The notes beneath the pieces are model-generated. The model saw only the letters and a program-made list of their open reading frames with translations. It did not search any database and was not told the origin of the DNA. Positions 58,071 through 64,000 of a stretch of 64,000 nucleotides of DNA are shown here, piece by piece. Position numbers and translations under genes: made by a program. Origin of the DNA: Pleurotus ostreatus/Saccharomyces cerevisiae fusant (lineage: Eukaryota; Opisthokonta); NCBI GenBank assembly GCA_024196135.1, contig JAMQCK010000033.1, positions 62,001-126,000 of the forward strand, in the 5' to 3' direction. The stretch's first letter is position 1. Each line of letters opens with the position of its first letter.

Positions 58071-59951
58071 ATGCGCGGCGCATCGTCCATTCGTTACATG
58101 CTGCGCAGCGGCGGCGCGCGCTTCTGCACGCTCATTGTCATCATCGTGCTCGGCACTTTGTACTTGCCCTCCTTCCCGTCACACTCGGACGAGGAGGGGT
58201 TGGAGGTCCTGCAGCCTCCGGAGAACAAGACGCTCTCGGGGAAGGCGGGAAAGGCGGTCGAGCTCGCGCTGTCGGATGCGCGCGGCCGGCACCGCTGCCC
58301 GGTCCCGCGATCGTCCAAGACGCGCGCAATCGACCACGGGAAGCAGGTGTGTGTGCCGCTGGGGTCGCGGTCGGAGAGCTTTGCGGTGTCGTTGTGTTAT
58401 GAGCGCGACGCGTATGACGCGTTTACGGTGCGCGTGCGGAGGCTCGATCAGAAGGCGTGCGCGAGGATTGAGGAGCGGGGGCCGCAGGTGGACGATGAGG
58501 AGGTGCGGAAGTTGGTGCGGACGACGCGCGGGCCGGATACCTTTTGGTTGCGCGTCGAGGGGGCGGAGCGCATCAGCACGCAGTCGAGCGCGTACGAGGG
58601 AGGATGCTCGTATAGGTTCGACGTGCCTGTGAGGAATGCGGGGGATCTCTACGTCGACTTATGGCACGCGTACGAGGTGCGCGTACTCTTCTCAGTGCTC
58701 TGGACGCGCGAGTTGACCTTCTGGAACCTCACAGGATTACCAAGGTTTCATCGAAACCGACGACATGCGCTCCTTACCCTGGCCTCCACTCCTCCAACAT
58801 CCTCTCCTCACGCAAACCCTCCGCATCCCTTGGGGCTCCTCCGACTGCCGCCCATACACTGTCCCCCCAATCTTCGACTCCCACCGCGCCGAGGTCCCCG
58901 CGCCCCTCGCCCCCGCGGACCACACCCTCGACGACCTCCCCTCTTGCACGGGCCTCGACCCCATCCGCGGCGCATACTACCCCGCGCACCCGCTCGACGT
59001 GCTCTGGCCGGAGTGGAACTACCCGCAGCCGCACGGGCGGCCTGTGGGCGGGCGCTACCGCTTCATGCCGCACGACTGCGAGTGGCGGCATGCCGGGATG
59101 CGCGCGGCGAGTGCGCATCGGTGCACGAGGAGGAAGAGCAGTGTGTATGTGCTGGGGGATAGTCATGGGCGGTTGATGTACGATGGGATGGTGTTTAGGT
59201 TGAATGGGACGCGGGGGGTGATGCATGCTTCGGTGAGTCGGACTGGGCGGGTATGGGTGGTTTGCTGATGAGCAGTCGTAGCCGAAGATTGAGTTTAAGA
59301 CTGCGAAAGTTGGGCAGGTCGACTTTGCTTTTCAATGGTAAGTTGGGCTCGTTTGATTTGCAGAGTTAATGAACTGACGATATACAGGGACCCTCGCGGC
59401 GAGCTCATGGTTACCGACCCAAACCAGATATGCGCGACACTAGTCGAGCGCAGAGTGGACGTCTTCTTCGCCAGCATCGTACGTATCTTGCGTGGCTTCG
59501 TGGATCGCAAGTCCTCACCCGCCCGCTCCAGGCCTTCCACCTCGCCATCGACCAGCCCGCCCACGTCTTCCTCACCCGCCTCGAGCAGCTCTTCGACGCC
59601 GTCGACCGCTGCAAGAAACCCGCCTCGCACGGCCACCGCAAATCCCACCCCGCCTACGCCGGCCCCCGCACCCGCGTCCTCCTCACGCCCGCCGCCATGG
59701 CCCCGCGCCAGGACCCCCCGGCGGCGAACTCGCGGCAGAAGTCGACGAACGCGCGGCTCGCGTACTGGACCGCGCTCGCCGCGCCGCTTGCGCGCGCCCG
59801 TGGGTGGGCGCTGCTCGACCAGTTTGCGCTGACGGAGCCGGTGGCGTGGGAGCCCATGTTTACGGATCGGCTGCACTATTTGTTGACGGATGCGCATGAG
59901 GCGATTGTGGATGAGGCGCTGGGGCGGACGGGGTTGTGTCCGGAGGAGTAG
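58071..59951 (+). CDS. Membrane-anchored GDSH/DxxH protein (PC-esterase-like), copy 1
   Basis: Exons 58071-58676, 58735-59232, 59282-59337, 59388-59478 and 59532-59951 give 556 aa. One N-terminal helix (FCTLIVIIVLGTLYLP) after a short basic start indicates a type II Golgi/ER protein. An Ig-like region precedes the C-terminal half (RDAYDAFTVRVRRLDQ, GGCSYRFDVPVRNAGDLYVD). The esterase part has HDCEWRHAGMRAA, the nucleophile block VLGDSHGRL (Asp344-Ser345-His346) and the distal DRLH (Asp529, His532). This is the layout of the PC-esterase superfamily, which includes NXPE, CASD1 and plant TBL/PMR5 glycan O-acyltransferases. A role in O-acetylation of wall or secreted glycans is inferred. A tandem copy follows at 60854. 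Confidence 0.85.
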
Positions 59952-60853
59952 TGGTGGGCGTCGCCATTGGCGGGGATGCGATGTATGTATCTTTGATATC
60001 CGGTCTCGTATATACCTGGTGGTCTTGGCTAATGTGTACATCGATGAGCATGAGGATATGCTGTGCTCTTAAGTCTTCCCTCGTCACTCCTTTACCAGGC
60101 TTTCGACCGTCGTTCAATCCGGCATCCAAGGCGGTCGGGACAATATGCCACCTTCGCCGACTTTGTCGCGGAAGCTTTTAGGCCGCCCAAAAGGTTCGAA
60201 AAAGGAAGGTGGGATCGCGTGCAAGGGGCTTGATCCTGAACCTACCTCGTCTCACCCTTCCGCACGACGCGCCGGATGCGTCACCTATCAAAAACAACCA
60301 GAACCCGGTGCGGGGAAACAGGGGTGACCGGGCCTCATGATTGACTTACACCCGGCGAAAAACGAACGGTGCGTTTCTCATCGCAAGTCAGATCTGAAGC
60401 TGAATGATTTAGAACCGTGAAGGATTGTGCGCCAGAAATACTCAGTAAAAGGGGCCCGCGCCTCTGACGCCGGCTCACGGTGAACAAGCTCGCCAGACGT
60501 GCCTCCTCTCCTTTCAAAGACAGCCTGTGCGGAACCAGATGTCTCGCGACGGAATGGCGGCGTGTTCATTTGCCCCCGCTCGCCCGCGCACCGTTTCTCG
60601 CTTTCCTACCATCACCGTTTCCCATTCTATCCTACTCTCCACCTCTATTCTACATTACAACACTCTAACTACACACTACGTGAGTATCTCCATCCTCGAC
60701 GCGTCGTGGCTGACAAGCCGCAGATCACCCTACTCAAGGCCACCCGCCGCCAAATATCCCAGCGAGCTCCACAGTACGTTCTACGCTCTCGCCTAGACGA
60801 ATTTCTTACCCTTCCCTTAGGATACAGAGCTACAAGCGTTAAGGATAGGAAAG
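59952..60853. other. Spacer between tandem copies
   Basis: No gene seen. Sequence just before 60854 shows no strong similarity to the region before 58071 beyond composition. Confidence 0.45.
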
Positions 60854-62645
60854 ATGTTACACGGCGGCGGCGCGCGCTTCTGCACCCTCGTCGTCGTCAT
60901 CGTGTTCGGCACTTTATACTTCACCACCCTCCATTCGCACTCTGGAGACGAGGCTTTCTCTTCGGCGGGGCTTTTGGAGAAGGCGCAGAATGCGGTCGGC
61001 TCCGCCCTCGCACGCCGACACCACTGCCCTGTCCCGCGATCGTCCCAGACGCGCGAGATCGACCATACGAAGCAGACCTGCGTGCCGCTGGACTCGCCGT
61101 CGACCGTGTTCGCGGTGTCGTTCTGCTATGAGCGCGACGCGTACGACGCGTTCACGATGCGTGTGCGGAGGCTGGATCAGGAGGAGTGCGCGAGAGTGGA
61201 GGAGCAGGGGCCGCAGGCAGACCGCGAGGACGTGCGCGAGTTCGTGCAGACTGAGCGCGGGCCGGATACCTTCTGGCTGCGCGTCGATGGTACGGAGCGT
61301 ATCAGCACGCAGAGGAGCGTGTACGAAGGAGGGTGCTCGTATAGGTTCGATGTTCCTGTGAGGAATGCGGGGGACCTGTACGTTGAGTTGTTCCATGCGT
61401 GGGAGGTGCGTACAGGTTTTGGCTTTCCGGGCGCGAGCTGACCTCCGATCCTCAGGAATACCTGGGCTTCATCGAGACCGACGACATGCGCGCACGGCCA
61501 TGGCCGCCACTCCTCAACAACCCCCTTCTCTCGCAGACCCTACGCATACCCTGGGGCTCCTCCGACTGCCGCCCATACAACGTCCCCCCACTCTTCGAGT
61601 CCCATCACACCAAAGTTCCTGCTCCCCTCTCCCCCTTCGAGCTCATGGTCAACAACCTCCCTTCCTGCTCCGGCCTCGACCCCATGACCGGCTCTTACTA
61701 TCGCGCGCACACGCTCGACGTTCTTTGGCCGGAGATATATTACCCACAACCGCTCGGGCGGCCAGTAGGTGGACGCTACCGCTTCATGCCGCACGACTGC
61801 GAGTGGCGGCATGCCGGGATGCGCGCGGCGAGTGCGCACAGATGTACGGGGAAGAAGAGCAGCGTGTACACTCTGGGAGATAGCCATGGGCGTCTGGTGC
61901 ACGACGGGGTGATCCACAGGCTAAATGGGACGGCGGGCCAGATGACGGCTTCGGTGAGGTAGACGCGATCAATTGTTGGTGGTTTGCTGACGAGCATTTG
62001 TAGCCGAAGCTCGAGTTCAAGACTGCAAAAGTCGGGGAGATTGACTTTGCTTTCCAATGGTACGTTGTGCTCGTTCATTGACTGCGTGATGAGCCTGACT
62101 GCGCCTAGGGACCCCCGCGGCGAGCTCATGGTATCCAAGACTGAGCAAGTATGCGCGACACTCAAAGAGCGCAAAGTAGATATATACTTTGCCAGTATTG
62201 TACGTCGGCGGCGGATTTGACTCGTTGAGCCATCGCTCATTACCTCCACCAGGCCTTCCATCTCGCAATCGACCAGCCCACGCATGTCTTCCTTGAGCGC
62301 GTCGAGAAGCTTTTCGACGCCGTTGACCAATGCGCCGATGCCGAGTACGCCGGCCCCAGCACCCGCATCCTCCTCACGCCCGCCGCCGCCGCGCCGCGCC
62401 AGGACCTCGCGGGCTCGGGCCTGCGGGAGAAGAACACGAACGTGCGGCATGCGTACTGGTCGCAGCTCGTTGCGCCGCTGGCGAAGTCGCGCGGCTGGGC
62501 GGTGCTCGACCAGTTTGCGCTGACGGAGCCGATTGCGTGGGAGCCGATGTTTATGGATAAGTTGCATTATCTGTTGACGGATGCGGTGGAGGCGCTTGTG
62601 GATGAGGCGGTGGGGAGGACGGGGTTGTGTCCGGAGGGGTACTAG
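60854..62645 (+). CDS. Membrane-anchored GDSH/DxxH protein (PC-esterase-like), copy 2
   Basis: Exons 60854-61405, 61456-61953, 62004-62059, 62109-62199 and 62253-62645 give 529 aa. Exons 2, 3 and 4 have exactly the lengths found in copy 1 (498, 56 and 91 bases), so the pair is a tandem duplication. It has the same signal-anchor start (FCTLVVVIVFGTLYFTTL), the Ig-like region, HDCEWRHAGMRAA, TLGDSHGRL (Asp326-Ser327-His328) and the distal DKLH (Asp501, His504). Both copies keep the catalytic residues. The short N-terminus (MLHGGG) differs from copy 1, and the linker before the esterase end is shorter. Confidence 0.85.
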
Positions 62646-63034
62646 CAAGTGCGGGGAGAGTGGGGCGGGATGTTGATATCCGGTTTTGTATATATCAGGC
62701 GGTTCTGGCGTTCGGTAGATCACCTTGCTTGCAAGGTCTCTTGCAGACCCTTTATTCTTCGGGATTTCTAGTACACACAGACAAACAACGCTTGAACTAC
62801 CTCAGTTCGAACCCTGATCTTGTCTCGCAAGCAAGGTCTCCGCCGGGCGCAGCCGGCGCTTCCTCTAGTGTACATTGATGAGCATAATCCTCGGGCGTGG
62901 ACTTTCAATTTCAACCTATTCCTCCTTGTTTCTCAGGTGCATCTCAACCCCGTGTCGTCTTGTCAATCATGGGCGCCGTACCCTGTTCGCCCGTCAGCAA
63001 TGCAGCTGCGCCCTTGTCGAGAATACTCAACCTT
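62646..63034. other. Spacer, nothing recognised
   Basis: Between the second esterase-like gene and the 3' end of the F-box gene. Confidence 0.45.
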
Positions 63035-64000
63035 TCAGAATTCCGTCCTTCCGGTGGTCAACATCTTCACGCGGTTCCATTCCTCGATCCTCCTGTCCAC
63101 GTCGCCATGTTCTTCGTTCGGCAGAAGATAGTAAAGGTCGCGTAACCCCGGAAATGACTCGGCCATCCAGGCGCCCAGCTCATCCCCGTTTCCGATGTCA
63201 GAGTCCTTCAGAGTGAGCTCCTCGAGGCCCCAGTATCGCGGTGCACGCCCCTTGGCGTCCGGTTGTACAATAGGAAGGACTGTGGCGTCCATTGGGAGCG
63301 CTAGACACGCGAACTGCGGGCAACGCTGGACGAATGCGAGCAGGGCGCAGAGCGTTAGCGCGGGGGGCGCCGTACGCACCGCGGGACTCGCGGAGCCTCC
63401 GATTGAGAAGTGGCGCAGGTCAGGCCACCAGCTCGCGAGGGCCTCGCAATTGCTGTCCGTGATCGAGACCTCCTCGAACTCGAAATCGAGCGCGAAGTGG
63501 TCGATGTGCGGGAATACGGAAAACATCTCGATGTCGCTGAAGTTGATATTCATGGATGGGTGAGAGCCGTCCAGCGACAAGCAGCGTAAAGACCGATATG
63601 GCGTGTACTGGTCGTGTATAGAGCGCATGGTGCAGAGGAGCGCATCGCCGGTTTCGACGAAGAGGGGCGCGTTGAGCCTGCAGCCAGCATTCTGGTGGGC
63701 GAAGATGCTGCCAGGCGCATCTCTCCCGGACCCTTGTAACAGCCTCCACGCGCGCTCCAGGGTTAATCCAGATAGTCCGAAGCTGCGAAGGGCAGGGAAT
63801 CGAGGGAAGGAATATGACGCTGGGATTCGAATATGGTCCGTCGCGAGATCGTGGAAGAGGAGACTGACGCTTTGAATGGACCTGCTGCGTGACAACGCGA
63901 CAATTATCTCTGGAGCGACTGATCCATCCAGAGATAGGGTGACATACGACAGGCTTCGACAAGCGGCCAGTGCACCAGCGAGGCGTACTTCGCAGCGCTG
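63035..64000 (-). CDS. F-box/LRR-like protein, 3' part, runs off right edge
   Basis: The frame from the stop at 63035 stays open to the window edge on the minus strand, so this is the C-terminal 320 or so residues of a longer gene (CDS complement of 63035 to beyond 64000). It matches the F-box gene at 51929 along its whole visible length, for example EVRLAGALAACRSLSYVTLS against its counterpart, SGLTLERAWRLLQGSGRD, and FSDIEMFSVFPHIDHFALDF. The F-box itself would lie beyond the edge. Confidence 0.8.
   Translation of the reverse strand, partial: QRCEVRLAGALAACRSLSYVTLSLDGSVAPEIIVALSRSRSIQSVSLLFHDLATDHIRIPASYSFPRFPALRSFGLSGLTLERAWRLLQGSGRDAPGSIFAHQNAGCRLNAPLFVETGDALLCTMRSIHDQYTPYRSLRCLSLDGSHPSMNINFSDIEMFSVFPHIDHFALDFEFEEVSITDSNCEALASWWPDLRHFSIGGSASPAVRTAPPALTLCALLAFVQRCPQFACLALPMDATVLPIVQPDAKGRAPRYWGLEELTLKDSDIGNGDELGAWMAESFPGLRDLYYLLPNEEHGDVDRRIEEWNRVKMLTTGRTEF

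Noticed and set aside
57782..58402. Open frame of 206 codons running into the first esterase-like gene
   Set aside because: Out of frame with the conserved product; the ATG at 58071 gives the signal anchor and matches copy 2.
62750..62880. GTTCGAACC element resembling a tRNA T-loop near 62805
   Set aside because: The flanking sequence cannot form the other tRNA arms.

Overview
This is nuclear DNA of a filamentous basidiomycete, most likely an Agaricomycete and possibly a polypore. The evidence is GC-rich coding sequence, many introns of about 40-60 bases with GT..AG ends that restore frame, expanded BTB and F-box families, a seven-helix membrane protein of a mushroom-type family, GH29 fucosidase, and a chimeric lectin of the kind known from Marasmius and Polyporus. 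There is no prokaryotic signal, CRISPR array, rRNA or recognisable intact transposon. Exon joins below were worked out by hand from splice sites and reading-frame phase.

Left part (1-19 kb): a phosphatidylserine decarboxylase of the C2/EF-hand (PSD2) type, an F-box/LRR-like protein, an acidic orphan protein with an N-terminal hydrophobic segment, a pyridoxal-reductase-like aldo/keto reductase, a secreted Gly/Tyr-rich repeat protein, a TXNDC17-like thioredoxin, a BTB protein, a seven-helix membrane protein with a repetitive tail, and a BTB pseudogene broken by a stop codon.

Middle part (19-41 kb): a 1,090-residue coiled-coil/disordered protein, a gene-poor stretch (22.7-25.7 kb), a ferric reductase, a second aldo/keto reductase with exon lengths identical to the first, a tandem array of four paralogous genes of unknown function (30.2-37.5 kb, all minus strand, same three-exon plan, related upstream blocks), a possible decayed gene, and a 12-exon lectin with a ricin-B trefoil joined to a MOA/PSL-like C-terminal domain that has lost its expected catalytic residues.

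Right part (41-64 kb): a 17-exon secreted alpha-L-fucosidase, a small membrane protein, a BTB/F-box cluster with relics of duplicated copies between the intact genes, an Opi1-type regulator of phospholipid synthesis, two tandem GDSH/DxxH (PC-esterase-like) membrane-anchored proteins with matching exon structure, and the 3' part of a second F-box gene running off the right edge.

Recent local duplication is the main theme: BTB, F-box, aldo/keto reductase, PC-esterase-like and the four-gene orphan family are all present in several copies. The most interesting candidates are the orphan four-gene array and the apparently protease-dead chimeric lectin. PSD2 and Opi1 in one window both belong to phospholipid metabolism, but they lie about 50 kb apart and the link may be chance.
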